Below, one piece after another: positions 17,012 to 25,392 of a stretch of DNA of 64,000 bases. The DNA lies in the NCBI GenBank assembly GCA_905209075.1, contig CAJLRL010000011.1, positions 1 through 64,000 on the forward strand, written 5' to 3'. The DNA comes from an uncultured Lachnospiraceae bacterium. GTDB lineage: Bacteria > Bacillota > Clostridia > Lachnospirales > Lachnospiraceae. Both the position numbers and the translations under genes were made by a program. A model generated the notes under the pieces. It saw only the letters and a list, made by a program, of their open reading frames with translations, was not told the origin of the DNA and did not search any database. Position 1 is the stretch's first letter, and each line of letters starts with the position of its first letter.

Positions 17012-18340
17012 ATGAATAAAAAAGAAGTTCTTGAACTAAAAAGAAGACTGAAAAAAGATCAGGCTACTTTCACACGTCTGGTTGGCTGCTATGTGGACTG
17101 TAACCACGAAAAAATATGCAAATTCGGCAGTAAATTCCTCACTCTTGAGGAAGAAGAGTATTATAAATATCTTGAAATTGCAAACAAAGTTCTGTCCGGC
17201 ACAATAGGAAACAACCTGCTTGACCTGTCCTTCCCACTTCAGGAGGAAGAAGTCGGTGGCAGACAGCAGATCCTTATGGCTCTGCGTGACAGCGATCTTG
17301 AGGACGAAACTTTACTTGACACATACTATGATCTGGTCATTGATACATATGATGAAGCCGGAAACTATCTTATCCTGCTGTACCTTGACAGCTATGATGT
17401 GATGACCCGCACAAGGGACAATATAAATGTAGACGAATCAGAGGAAGTGTACAAATATATGCTATGTGCTATCTGTCCTGTTTCTCTTTCAAAACCTGGT
17501 CTTGGCTATCTCGAAAAGGAACAGCGCATAGGGCCCCGTATAAGGGACTGGGTTGTCGGCGCACCAGACACAGGATTTTTATTTCCTGCCTTCAATGACA
17601 GAAGTACCGACATCCATTCTACACTTTTTTATACAAAAAATACCAAGGAGCCTCACTCAGAGTTCATGACAAACGGACTCGGATGTGGTGTAGAGCGCAC
17701 TGCCACAGAACAGAAAATGGCCTTCCACTCTATCGTAAGAAATGTACTCGGTGCTGAAGATGAAAGCACCGATGATGTAATGCTTGATATACAGCAGAAT
17801 CTTTCCGAAATGGTTGACGAATATACCGAAACCCATGATGATGATGCAGATCCGTTTATACTTGACAGTGAAGCTATGAACAAAGTATTAAACGACTGCC
17901 ACGTATCTGAGGAAAAGATTTCCCGTATTGAAAAGTCTGTTACAGAAGCATTCGGGGACAAGCCTCCTGTCGTGGAAAATGTGATCGATTCAAAAGCACT
18001 TGCTGCAAATGAAATCAGGGTTGAAAAGCTTGCACTCGAAAGCCAGGTTGGTGAACTTACCCTGGAATTAAACGAAAAGACCGCACAGCTTGAAGAAAAA
18101 GATTCTGTCATCGAGGAAAAAAACAGCCAGATCGAGGAACGCACAACCCAGCTTCTCGAAAAACAGGAAGAAATCGATAATTACGTTGCAGAAACCAAAA
18201 CCTATGATGTAGTTTTACGTGTAAAACCTGAAAAGGCTTCACAAATACACTCACAGGTCATAAACGGGGAAAAATGTCTTGTCATTCCAATGAAGGATAA
18301 CGAAAATGCAACAATAAATGGTATAAATACTACATTATAA
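17012..18340 (+). CDS. DUF4317 domain-containing protein
   Basis: 442-residue soluble protein of the DUF4317 family, which is common in Lachnospiraceae and Ruminococcaceae and has no assigned function. The family part spans about residues 1-330 with the conserved ends MNKKEVLELKRRLKKD and the block FTRLVGCYVD. Residues 340-395 form a strongly charged coiled coil (repeats such as EEKDSVIEEKNSQIEE), and the last 45 residues resemble a small beta unit. No signal peptide or membrane segment, so cytoplasmic. Ribosome site AAAGG, with a near-ideal promoter upstream, implies high constitutive expression. Confidence 0.88.
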   Translation: MNKKEVLELKRRLKKDQATFTRLVGCYVDCNHEKICKFGSKFLTLEEEEYYKYLEIANKVLSGTIGNNLLDLSFPLQEEEVGGRQQILMALRDSDLEDETLLDTYYDLVIDTYDEAGNYLILLYLDSYDVMTRTRDNINVDESEEVYKYMLCAICPVSLSKPGLGYLEKEQRIGPRIRDWVVGAPDTGFLFPAFNDRSTDIHSTLFYTKNTKEPHSEFMTNGLGCGVERTATEQKMAFHSIVRNVLGAEDESTDDVMLDIQQNLSEMVDEYTETHDDDADPFILDSEAMNKVLNDCHVSEEKISRIEKSVTEAFGDKPPVVENVIDSKALAANEIRVEKLALESQVGELTLELNEKTAQLEEKDSVIEEKNSQIEERTTQLLEKQEEIDNYVAETKTYDVVLRVKPEKASQIHSQVINGEKCLVIPMKDNENATINGINTTL

Positions 18341-18360
18341 ATACTCTGACAGCTAAAAAA

Positions 18361-18396
18361 CTGCCGCATCATACCTGTATAAGTATGATACGGCAG
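18361..18396. terminator. bidirectional intrinsic terminator
   Basis: Arms 18361-18374 and 18383-18396 (13 of 14 pair, CTGCCG...CGGCAG ends) flanked by A6 on the left and TAAAAA on the right; it lies between two convergent genes. Confidence 0.9.
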
Positions 18397-18402
18397 TAAA
18401 AA

Positions 18403-19278
18403 TTACCAGCTTAAAACCTCGTAACCATCTTCTGTCACAAGAACCATGATCTCCCACTGCGCTGATGGAAGCCCATCATCTGTGTAAACTTCCCAGCCGT
18501 TCTTGTCATCGATATAGATATCTGCTTTTCCCATGTTTACCATAGGTTCAATTGTAAATATCATTCCCGGAGCCATAACCATATCTGTTCCGCGCTTTGT
18601 ATTGTAACCAACCCATGGTTCCTCATGGAATTCAAGTCCTACTCCATGTCCTCCGATTTCTCTTACCACTGTATATCCGTTTGCGAACGCATGGTCATGC
18701 ACAGCCTGACCCATATCACCTAAAAATCCCCATGGTTTTACTTCCTTAAGTCCAAGCTCGACACACTCTTTTGTGACATCAACAAGTTTTTTCTTTTCAG
18801 GACTTACATTTCCTATGCAGAACATCCTTGATGAGTCAGAAAAATATCCGTTTAAAATAGTAGAACAATCTACGTTTATGATATCTCCATCCTTTAATAT
18901 AACATCCTTTGATGGGAAACCATGACATACCTGCTCATTTAATGAAGTACAAACACTAAATGGATACCCCTCGTAATTGAGTGGAGCCGGAATTCCTCCC
19001 ATATCTGTAGTCATATCATATACTATTTTATCGATCTCAGCCGTATTCATACCCTCATGGATATGCGCCTGTATGTAATCAAGAACTGCAACATTTATCT
19101 TTGCGCTCTCTTTTATTCCTGCTATCTGATCCTCATTCTTTATAATATCATGTGTAGGAACCTTATGATGCTCTGCTGCAAGACATGCAATTTTATTGTC
19201 AAATGCAGCATGACATGACTTATATTTCCTGCCGCTGCCACACCAGCAAGGATCATTTCTTCCAATTTTAAATGCCAT
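18403..19278 (-). CDS. map: type I methionine aminopeptidase with N-terminal SEC-C zinc motif
   Basis: Removes the initiator methionine from nascent proteins. The N-terminus (residues 1-25) is a SEC-C zinc-binding motif, GRNDPCWCGSGRKYKSCH, which links several proteins to the ribosome or SecB-like partners. The pita-bread domain follows with the metal ligands in NVDCSTILNGYFSDSSRMF (two Asp), GHGVGLEFHE (His), TIEPMV (Glu) and the C-terminal WEIMVLVTEDG (Glu). 291 residues. Start at ATG 19278, inside a longer open frame, because the SEC-C motif begins directly after it. It is third in a yqeY-foldase-like-map run. Confidence 0.95.
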   Translation of the reverse strand: MAFKIGRNDPCWCGSGRKYKSCHAAFDNKIACLAAEHHKVPTHDIIKNEDQIAGIKESAKINVAVLDYIQAHIHEGMNTAEIDKIVYDMTTDMGGIPAPLNYEGYPFSVCTSLNEQVCHGFPSKDVILKDGDIINVDCSTILNGYFSDSSRMFCIGNVSPEKKKLVDVTKECVELGLKEVKPWGFLGDMGQAVHDHAFANGYTVVREIGGHGVGLEFHEEPWVGYNTKRGTDMVMAPGMIFTIEPMVNMGKADIYIDDKNGWEVYTDDGLPSAQWEIMVLVTEDGYEVLSW

Positions 19279-19291
19279 AATAATCTTCTTT

Positions 19292-19954
19292 CTAATGTGA
19301 AAGTGTGACATTTCCTATGTCAACACGATCCCACAATTTTTCATTTATTTTATAATCAGTTTTTTCAAGGAGTGCCTTATACCCATCCCCTGAAACATCA
19401 TAATCAGTCGTTTCCGCATTTTGAAGCTGCGCATAAATTTCCTGATATTTCTGCGCAAGAGCTGCTTTCTTCATAGTCTCTTTCAGATCATCCTCTGTTA
19501 TTCCAAGCGCACTCTGACCATCTATATCTGTAAGGTCAGACCAGAAATCACTCTCGCTGTTTTCATATGCATCAATATCTTCCTGAGTCAGTTCGATTCC
19601 ATCGTCAACTGCCATCTCGTAAAAGATTTCATCATGAATAAGCATATTTACCGCTGCATTCGATGCTGCAACCCGCACAAATTCTCCATCTATATGCAGA
19701 TTCCAATATTTATTTGTATTATCCGGATCGTATACAACTGCCTGTTCTTCAACAGTTTTCTCCTCGTATGCCACATAATATGCCGCATCCTTAAGTGTCA
19801 GCTTCTGGTCATTAACCTGCACCACAACATCATCCAGATGATCTTTGTATGTGATCTTACTATTCTGGATCCTGTGTCTGTAGGCGATAAAGCCAGTAAA
19901 GGCAACAGCTATCAAAAGAACTACAGTTATCATATGTTTTTTCTTTATTGACAA
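19292..19954 (-). CDS. SurA-N-like membrane-anchored protein
   Basis: 220-residue protein with a single N-terminal membrane helix (about 8-25) and an extracytoplasmic helical part that resembles the N-terminal chaperone domain of SurA/PrsA-type foldases (VNDQKLTLKDAAYYVAYEE, then LIHDEIFYEMAVDDGIELTQEDID). The parvulin isomerase domain is absent. It starts at TTG inside the last codons of yqeY, with an AGGTGG stretch upstream; ATG seven codons later is a possible alternative start but would remove the basic residues before the membrane helix. Likely an envelope chaperone; function not demonstrated. Confidence 0.65.
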   Translation of the reverse strand: MSIKKKHMITVVLLIAVAFTGFIAYRHRIQNSKITYKDHLDDVVVQVNDQKLTLKDAAYYVAYEEKTVEEQAVVYDPDNTNKYWNLHIDGEFVRVAASNAAVNMLIHDEIFYEMAVDDGIELTQEDIDAYENSESDFWSDLTDIDGQSALGITEDDLKETMKKAALAQKYQEIYAQLQNAETTDYDVSGDGYKALLEKTDYKINEKLWDRVDIGNVTLSH

Positions 19955-20382
19955 AGCTTTGCCACCACCTGATTGATCACCTTTCCATCTGCTTTACCTT
20001 TGAACTCCGGCATGATAATTTTCATTATCTGCCCTTTGTTCTTTGTTGCGATAACATCTGCAAATTTATCAGCTATAACCTTTTCTATCTCTTCAGCTGA
20101 CATCATTGCCGGTGCGTATTCCTCAAAGATAGCATATCTTGTATTATATTCCTCAAGAAGGTCTGTCCTTTCCTTTGGACATGTATCGATCTGCTCTTTT
20201 ACGGATTTCATTTCTTTTAAAATAACTTTATTAACAAGTTCCTCAGGAATGTTGTCTCTGCATCCCTCATCTATTGCTGCTTTCTTTGCCGCTGAAACAA
20301 GTGAAGAAATTGCGTCCTTTCTCACCTTGTCTCTTGCCTTCATAGCTGCAATCATATCTTTTTGTAATTGTTCCATCTGCAT
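19945..20382 (-). CDS. yqeY: GatB/YqeY domain-containing protein
   Basis: 145-residue YqeY family protein, related to the tail domain of the GatB amidotransferase subunit that contacts tRNA; its own role is not settled. It shows MKARDKVRKDAISSLVSAAKKA at the N-terminus, the EEYAPAMMSAEEIEKVI middle and the ending NKGQIMKIIMPEFKGKADGKVINQVV. GGAGG nine bases before ATG 20382 fixes the start. It overlaps the next gene by ten bases. Confidence 0.92.
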   Translation of the reverse strand: MQMEQLQKDMIAAMKARDKVRKDAISSLVSAAKKAAIDEGCRDNIPEELVNKVILKEMKSVKEQIDTCPKERTDLLEEYNTRYAIFEEYAPAMMSAEEIEKVIADKFADVIATKNKGQIMKIIMPEFKGKADGKVINQVVAKLCQ

Positions 20383-20430
20383 GGTTAATTCCTCCTGATA
20401 ACTTTATTTGTTACTTTATATATGCTAAAA

Positions 20431-20452
20431 TGCCACGGCCGCCACCGTGGCA
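20431..20452 (-). terminator. intrinsic terminator between the NlpC/P60 gene and yqeY
   Basis: TGCCACGG and CCGTGGCA arms around a six-base loop, followed on the minus strand by ATTTTAG. Confidence 0.75.
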
Positions 20453-20467
20453 CTTCATATCTAATTA

Positions 20468-21805
20468 TTATAACAGACGCCTGATTGCCAGGATCGTATG
20501 ACACTGTACTGATCTGCCATCTGTAATTCCTGCCTTGGTAGACTGTGCTTCAACGATTCTTCCACCTCCGGCATATATTGCAACATGTCCCGGATAAACG
20601 ACTACATCCCCCGGCTGGATATTGTTAAATGAAACAGCCTGGCCTACACTTTTGAATGCCTGTGAATATCTAGGTGTAGAAATTCCAAAATGTTCATATA
20701 CTTCATGTACGAATCCTGAACAATCTACTCCGTCCGTAAGGCTGTTTCCACCCCAGACATATCTTCCACCTACAAACTGCTCTGCATAAGCTACCACATC
20801 ACTTCCTGAAGTAGATGATGATGTAGAAGGGTTTAAGTCCTCTGTAAGGTCTGCATTGTCCCCACTGAGTCCGCCGGCTCCGGCTCCTCCTCCATCGTAG
20901 CTGCCTGATGAATCGTCTGAAGAAGAATCATTCGAAGAACTTGAATCATTTGAGGCTGCCTGCGCTGCCGCCTGTGCTGCTGCCCTGTCAGCTGCTTCCT
21001 GCTGTTCTCTTGCCTGCCTTGCAGCTTCTGCTGCCGCAGCTGCTTCCTGCTGTCTTATGATCTCACCCTGTGTGCTGATGATACTCTTGTAATTTTCAGC
21101 CTGCTGCTGTGCTTCTGCCAGCTGGCTCTGATACTGATCTGATGTATCTTTTAACTCAGCTATTTTTGTTTCAAGCTCACTCTGCTGTGCCTCGTACTGA
21201 TCCTGCAGATCATTAAGATCTTCCATGTCCTTGTTGAGCTGGTCTCCAACTTCCTGCACATGCTGCACGGCCTGCTGGTATGACTCAAGAAGATCCCTGT
21301 CAGATGTATAAATATCTGAAACATACTCAATACGGTTTAACATATCTGATATACCATCAGCTTCAATTATCGCAGTCCATAAATTATCATCTGAACTGTT
21401 CTCATACATAAACTGTATTCTCTGCTTCATCGCATCATACTGTTCCTGCTGCTGCTTCTTTGCAGAATCAAGCTCTACCATATTGTCCTCTATCTGTGAC
21501 TGTTTATCAGCAATATCTGTCTGCAGCTTCTTCTGTGCTGCAAGAACAGTATCCAGTTCGTCTGATTTTGACTTGATGCTGCTGTCAACTGTAGCCTTCT
21601 GGTCTTTTATGTCATTGATCTTGTTATTGGTATTATCAAGATCATCCTCCGCCTGCTTTTTCTTTTCTTTTGCAGTCGTCGCCAATACCTGTGTGGTATC
21701 TGATTTTATGTATTTTCCAAGTAACGAACTATCAACCATAGGTCCCATAAAAGCAAGTATAAGAACTAATGCTGTACATATAAAGCGCTTCCAATTCTGA
21801 TTCAT
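20468..21805 (-). CDS. secreted NlpC/P60 peptidoglycan endopeptidase with coiled coil
   Basis: Predicted D,L-endopeptidase that cuts stem peptides during wall growth, of the PcsB/CwlO type. Signal peptide about 1-30, a long coiled coil (about 45-270) rich in Gln/Glu/Lys, an Ala- and Ser-rich linker (about 255-325), and the catalytic NlpC/P60 domain from about 335 to the end. The nucleophile is in GVDCSGFVHEVYEHFG, the histidine in YPGHVAIYAGGGR, and a third polar residue follows in CHTIL. Coiled-coil hydrolases of this kind are held inactive until pulled by FtsEX; no FtsX gene is in the window. Its own terminator lies after it and another precedes it, so it is monocistronic. Confidence 0.92.
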   Translation of the reverse strand: MNQNWKRFICTALVLILAFMGPMVDSSLLGKYIKSDTTQVLATTAKEKKKQAEDDLDNTNNKINDIKDQKATVDSSIKSKSDELDTVLAAQKKLQTDIADKQSQIEDNMVELDSAKKQQQEQYDAMKQRIQFMYENSSDDNLWTAIIEADGISDMLNRIEYVSDIYTSDRDLLESYQQAVQHVQEVGDQLNKDMEDLNDLQDQYEAQQSELETKIAELKDTSDQYQSQLAEAQQQAENYKSIISTQGEIIRQQEAAAAAEAARQAREQQEAADRAAAQAAAQAASNDSSSSNDSSSDDSSGSYDGGGAGAGGLSGDNADLTEDLNPSTSSSTSGSDVVAYAEQFVGGRYVWGGNSLTDGVDCSGFVHEVYEHFGISTPRYSQAFKSVGQAVSFNNIQPGDVVVYPGHVAIYAGGGRIVEAQSTKAGITDGRSVQCHTILAIRRLL

Positions 21806-21935
21806 AGTATCCTCCTATCTTTATCTTTGTATATATTCCTATTGTGGCACAAAATCTGTTATTTTTCCACTATTTTTTTGTAATTTACATAATTTTCCAC
21901 TATATACAGAAGTTTTGGCGTAATTACCTATGAAA

Positions 21936-21968
21936 AAAATATCCCCGGAATTTTTCCGGAGATATTTT
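21936..21968 (-). terminator. intrinsic terminator of the DUF3794-LysM gene
   Basis: Arms 21936-21950 and 21954-21968 (14 of 15 pair) with a three-base loop, ending in a T run on the minus strand directly after the stop codon. Confidence 0.88.
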
Positions 21969-23516
21969 CTAGCTGAGTCTGGCTATTATCAATCTGTCAT
22001 TTTCTTTTACCTGATCTGACGAAAGATCATTTATTTTCATGATGTTTTCAACGGTTGTATGATAATTTTTTGCTATATTCCACAATTTTTCATCTTTACG
22101 GACTATGTATCCGGTCAGACCGGCTCTTTGTTCCCCTTCATCCTGTCCGGCAAACTGCTCCACCTGTGTTATGACCTCCATATCCTCCTGTACAAGTGCG
22201 AGAACATTTATACTCAGCGTTGCCTTTACTTCATATTCACTGTTGTCCATAAAATTTATCTGCACCTGATCTGCCCTGGCATAAATTTCCCTGTATGTAT
22301 TTGCATCTATCCCTGGTATTTCCACGAATTGTTCAAATGCAGCTGTATCTGTCTGCATTTGTATCGGGCAGGTATCATTTTCTACAACATTGATCGATCT
22401 TATGACAAGATATCCTGATACAATTATTCCATTATCACAATTTTTAATCTGCTCTACCTGTACAATACATTTATTCCCACAGGTCCTTAATATTCTGTCA
22501 GCATTCGCATCTCTGTAAAACTGCTCCATAACCCTGCATTTAGTTTCATTTTTCATAAGCAATCTGGTCTTTTTTACAGTTTCATAACACGGACGCACAT
22601 TCCCTTTTATAGAATACATATCCCTTAATACTGTTATCATCTGCTGCTGCCATACTTTGCCATCTACCGAAAGTGCTGCTTCTATATCTACCTGCCGCAT
22701 TTCCCCATCATAATCATTCTCAACCTGTACCTGCTGCATAACAGTCTGTGCCCTTATCCATACAATGCACGATTCATCAGCATTATCACAATTTATTTGA
22801 TTTGTAAAATTTTCTACTTTTTCCTGAAAACATATTTCCTGTTCCTCACTGAGATAGAGAATACATGCATGTAACTCCGCACTTATCGTTATATGATTAT
22901 TTTCATAACCATATTCCATATTTCTTATATCAATAAAGCTGCATAAAATTTTCCATATATTCGGCTTTGTCTTCGGCAGCTGGATCTGTGAATGTACCCT
23001 GATAACATCCCGGATATCGCCTTTAAGCTCAAGCATTGGAACATCCTCCGACATCTGCTGGATATCAGATGAATCCACTCTTTGCGATATCGCCGTGACC
23101 CCTTCTGTCTCCACATATACCTCAAGATCAATAAGTCCTCTTACAGAGATTTTTCTCGAATTGATTATTCCTGCGGACAGATCATTTATTTTTGCATATA
23201 CTCTTATGTTATCACTGTTTTCTACCCCATCGAGCGTGATCTTTTCCTGAAACGGAATTAGATCCTTTATTGTTTCAACTTTCTCACCTTCATCGTCACT
23301 TTTATATAAAACCTCAAATTCTATATTTCCCGTAACCCATATAGTCTCTCCTGTCTGTTTTATATCATCGGTCTTTACCATTCCTGTCTGACATATGATT
23401 TTTTGTACATCCGGTTTATTATCCTTTATCACATAATCATCATCAAATGTAACCTGCTGTATTTCCTGTGCTTTTTCTATATTCTGTTTAACGTCTCTTG
23501 TTATAAGTTCCACCAA
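21969..23516 (-). CDS. DUF3794 (SPOCS) and LysM domain protein, probable spore envelope protein
   Basis: 515 residues: three DUF3794/SPOCS-type beta units (about 30-150, 160-290, 300-440), and a C-terminal LysM domain (about 465-512, YIVRKDEKLWNIAKNYHTT). SPOCS-LysM proteins of Clostridia are related in plan to SpoVID and are associated with spore coat or exosporium assembly. No signal peptide, which fits assembly from the mother-cell cytoplasm. The longest frame starts at TTG 23516; GTG 23513 is equally possible and better spaced from the GGGGG ribosome-like stretch. That stretch lies in the 3' arm of a hairpin (23521-23565). Confidence 0.85.
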   Translation of the reverse strand: MVELITRDVKQNIEKAQEIQQVTFDDDYVIKDNKPDVQKIICQTGMVKTDDIKQTGETIWVTGNIEFEVLYKSDDEGEKVETIKDLIPFQEKITLDGVENSDNIRVYAKINDLSAGIINSRKISVRGLIDLEVYVETEGVTAISQRVDSSDIQQMSEDVPMLELKGDIRDVIRVHSQIQLPKTKPNIWKILCSFIDIRNMEYGYENNHITISAELHACILYLSEEQEICFQEKVENFTNQINCDNADESCIVWIRAQTVMQQVQVENDYDGEMRQVDIEAALSVDGKVWQQQMITVLRDMYSIKGNVRPCYETVKKTRLLMKNETKCRVMEQFYRDANADRILRTCGNKCIVQVEQIKNCDNGIIVSGYLVIRSINVVENDTCPIQMQTDTAAFEQFVEIPGIDANTYREIYARADQVQINFMDNSEYEVKATLSINVLALVQEDMEVITQVEQFAGQDEGEQRAGLTGYIVRKDEKLWNIAKNYHTTVENIMKINDLSSDQVKENDRLIIARLS

Positions 23517-23520
23517 AAAT

Positions 23521-23565
23521 CCCCCGTTTCAAATATCGTATATAAATACATATTCGAAATGGGGG
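23521..23565 (-). terminator. terminator-like hairpin overlapping the DUF3794 ribosome site
   Basis: Arms 23521-23536 and 23550-23565 pair at 14 of 16 positions; on the minus strand the last G5 is followed by ATTTTTGG, so it can end veg transcription. The same G5 is the only ribosome-site candidate for the next gene. Confidence 0.7.
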
Positions 23566-23592
23566 AAATTTATACCAACTACTAAACTCCAA

Positions 23593-23835
23593 TTAACAAA
23601 GCTTCATTCTGATATCCTTTGTTATGATATCTGTGTAACTGAATGATAATAACTGTGGTGGATTCTGTTCTGTATCATCATCAACCAACACTGTGAAGAC
23701 ACTTGGATAGGCCTCCTGGATCACACCTTCCTGAATGTCGACCTTATTACGTCCACGATCCAGCTGAATCTTAACTCTGTTGCCGCACTGCTGATGAACT
23801 GATGCCCTGACTTTGCTGATATCTGCCTGTTCCAT
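23593..23835 (-). CDS. veg: Veg family protein
   Basis: 80-residue Veg protein. In Bacillus it is made abundantly in vegetative cells and influences biofilm matrix gene expression; the mechanism is unclear. Family signatures are the start ADISKVRASVHQQCG, the KIQLDRGRNKV centre and VFTVLVDDD. AGGAGG six bases before ATG 23835 sets the start. No obvious partner gene; the 175-base region upstream contains a 24-base near-palindrome. Confidence 0.93.
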   Translation of the reverse strand: MEQADISKVRASVHQQCGNRVKIQLDRGRNKVDIQEGVIQEAYPSVFTVLVDDDTEQNPPQLLSFSYTDIITKDIRMKLC

Positions 23836-23888
23836 TTTATGCCTCCTCAATTCTGAAATTATAACTAAAATCTAAGTTCTAGTTGTTT

Positions 23889-23912
23889 TAGATATCGTAT
23901 ATACAATATCTA
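23889..23912. promoter_or_regulatory. near-palindrome upstream of veg
   Basis: TAGATAT and ATATCTA flank a GTATATAC centre, 22 of 24 positions symmetric. It lies 54 bases upstream of veg in AT-rich DNA where I cannot place a clear promoter. Confidence 0.4.
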
Positions 23913-24011
23913 GTAGCTTTAGTATAGCAAAGTGTCGATTTTTTTACAATAGAGCATAAGTACCACCACTTGAATTTTTATGCATATTTTACATAATTTT
24001 AACCTCAAATA

Positions 24012-24425
24012 CTATTTAAACACAACAGGCATATCACATAGTTCAGTTTTCACAACAATATATGGGAAATTTTGTTGATTACTTACAGTTTCATTCTCCG
24101 AAGGCTCTATTAATTTGGTTTCAAAGTAGATTGCCTTATTTTCTGCATACATCTGTACGACACTGATACTATACCCTCCAGTTTCCTTCTGTCCATATCC
24201 TCTGGCTATGTATAAATATTCATTATCCTTGTATGTAAGTTTCATATCATTCCCCTTTGCGTCCTCTATCTGTGATTTAAATTCATCCGGAACTTCATCA
24301 TTTCCCAAAACCTTATACTCGATCATGCGGCCTTCCTCCGTTCCTCCCAGGTCTGCCGAACATCCACATAACAGCATAGCAGCCAGCATAATGCCGCCAA
24401 TCAGAATCTTTATTGTTTTTTGCAT
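24012..24425 (-). CDS. PrcB-family lipoprotein
   Basis: 137-residue predicted lipoprotein: signal peptide with lipobox LLCGC (Cys about 22), then a PrcB C-terminal-type domain with the family's GGYSISVVQMYAENKAIYFE strand pair. PrcB proteins are named from a protease complex of spirochaetes; in Clostridia their role is unknown. An upstream ATG (24440) is open, but AAAGGGG five bases before ATG 24425 favours the shorter form. It is divergent from plsC. Confidence 0.72.
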   Translation of the reverse strand: MQKTIKILIGGIMLAAMLLCGCSADLGGTEEGRMIEYKVLGNDEVPDEFKSQIEDAKGNDMKLTYKDNEYLYIARGYGQKETGGYSISVVQMYAENKAIYFETKLIEPSENETVSNQQNFPYIVVKTELCDMPVVFK

Positions 24426-24510
24426 AACTACCCCTTTCATTTTTATACTAAAGTGCGTATAATATATACTACTGGACTTATATTAATAGTATGTACACAA
24501 GGGGAGAAAT

Positions 24511-25248
24511 ATGCGTTCAATATTTATAGTAATCTATGTATTTCTATTTCTGCTTCTGGGACTTCCGGTTCTGGGACTTATGTGGATAATAGGAAAATTC
24601 AACAAACCATGGGCAGATATGGCTCAGCTTAGGATCGTACAATGGGCATTCCGCTGCATCATTTTTATGAGCGGCTCAAAGCTTGATATCCGCGGCGAAG
24701 AAAACATCCCAAAAGATGAAGCTGTACTTTATATCGGCAATCACAGAAGCTTCTTCGACATAATCATCACATACTCAAGATGCCCTCGTCTTACAGGATA
24801 TATTTCTAAAAAAAGTATATTAAAGATACCAGTTTTAGGACTCTGGATGAAACGTCTACACTGCCTTTTTCTTGACAGAGATGACATAAAGCAGGGGTTT
24901 AAGGTTATCCTTACCGCAATAGATGAAGTAAAATCCGGAGTTTCGATATGTGTATTTCCGGAAGGAACACGATGCAAAAATCAGGATGATCCTGCCGAGG
25001 TACTTCCTTTTAAAGAAGGCTCTTTCAAAATCGCCACGAAAAGCAAATGTAAGATCATACCTATAGCAATAACCGGTACTGCAGAAATTTTTGAAGATCA
25101 TCTTCCATGGGTTCACAAAAATAATGTCACGATCACTTACGGAAAACCTATAGATGTTTCCGGATTATCAAAAGAAGAGACAAAGCATCTCGGTGCATAC
25201 TGCCGCAATGTAATTGTTGACATGCTTCATGAATCAGCTGCAAAATAA
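24511..25248 (+). CDS. plsC: 1-acyl-sn-glycerol-3-phosphate acyltransferase
   Basis: Adds the second acyl chain to lysophosphatidate at the membrane to give phosphatidate. N-terminal membrane helix (about 5-28), acyltransferase motif I NHRSFFD (His-x4-Asp, about residues 77-82), motif II around LDRDDIKQG, motif III FPEGTR and motif IV PIAITGTAE. 245 residues, normal for the family. GGGGAGAA precedes ATG 24511. Single gene; no close terminator on the plus strand. Confidence 0.94.
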   Translation: MRSIFIVIYVFLFLLLGLPVLGLMWIIGKFNKPWADMAQLRIVQWAFRCIIFMSGSKLDIRGEENIPKDEAVLYIGNHRSFFDIIITYSRCPRLTGYISKKSILKIPVLGLWMKRLHCLFLDRDDIKQGFKVILTAIDEVKSGVSICVFPEGTRCKNQDDPAEVLPFKEGSFKIATKSKCKIIPIAITGTAEIFEDHLPWVHKNNVTITYGKPIDVSGLSKEETKHLGAYCRNVIVDMLHESAAK

Positions 25249-25301
25249 TTTTTCAGGACTTCACATATGTAAAATATCATAAGACATACATATGACACAA
25301 A

Positions 25302-25347
25302 AATCCGCACGCTGCCATGGCTGTAACAGTCAGACAGTGTGCGGATT
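25302..25347 (-). terminator. terminator of the maltodextrin operon
   Basis: Arms 25302-25314 and 25335-25347 (12 of 13 pair) with a 20-base loop, followed on the minus strand by TTTTTG. It lies 46 bases past the amylase stop codon. Confidence 0.75.
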
Positions 25348-25392
25348 CTATATATGGCGATCAGACATCTGCTATATAATATGTAATTTAGA

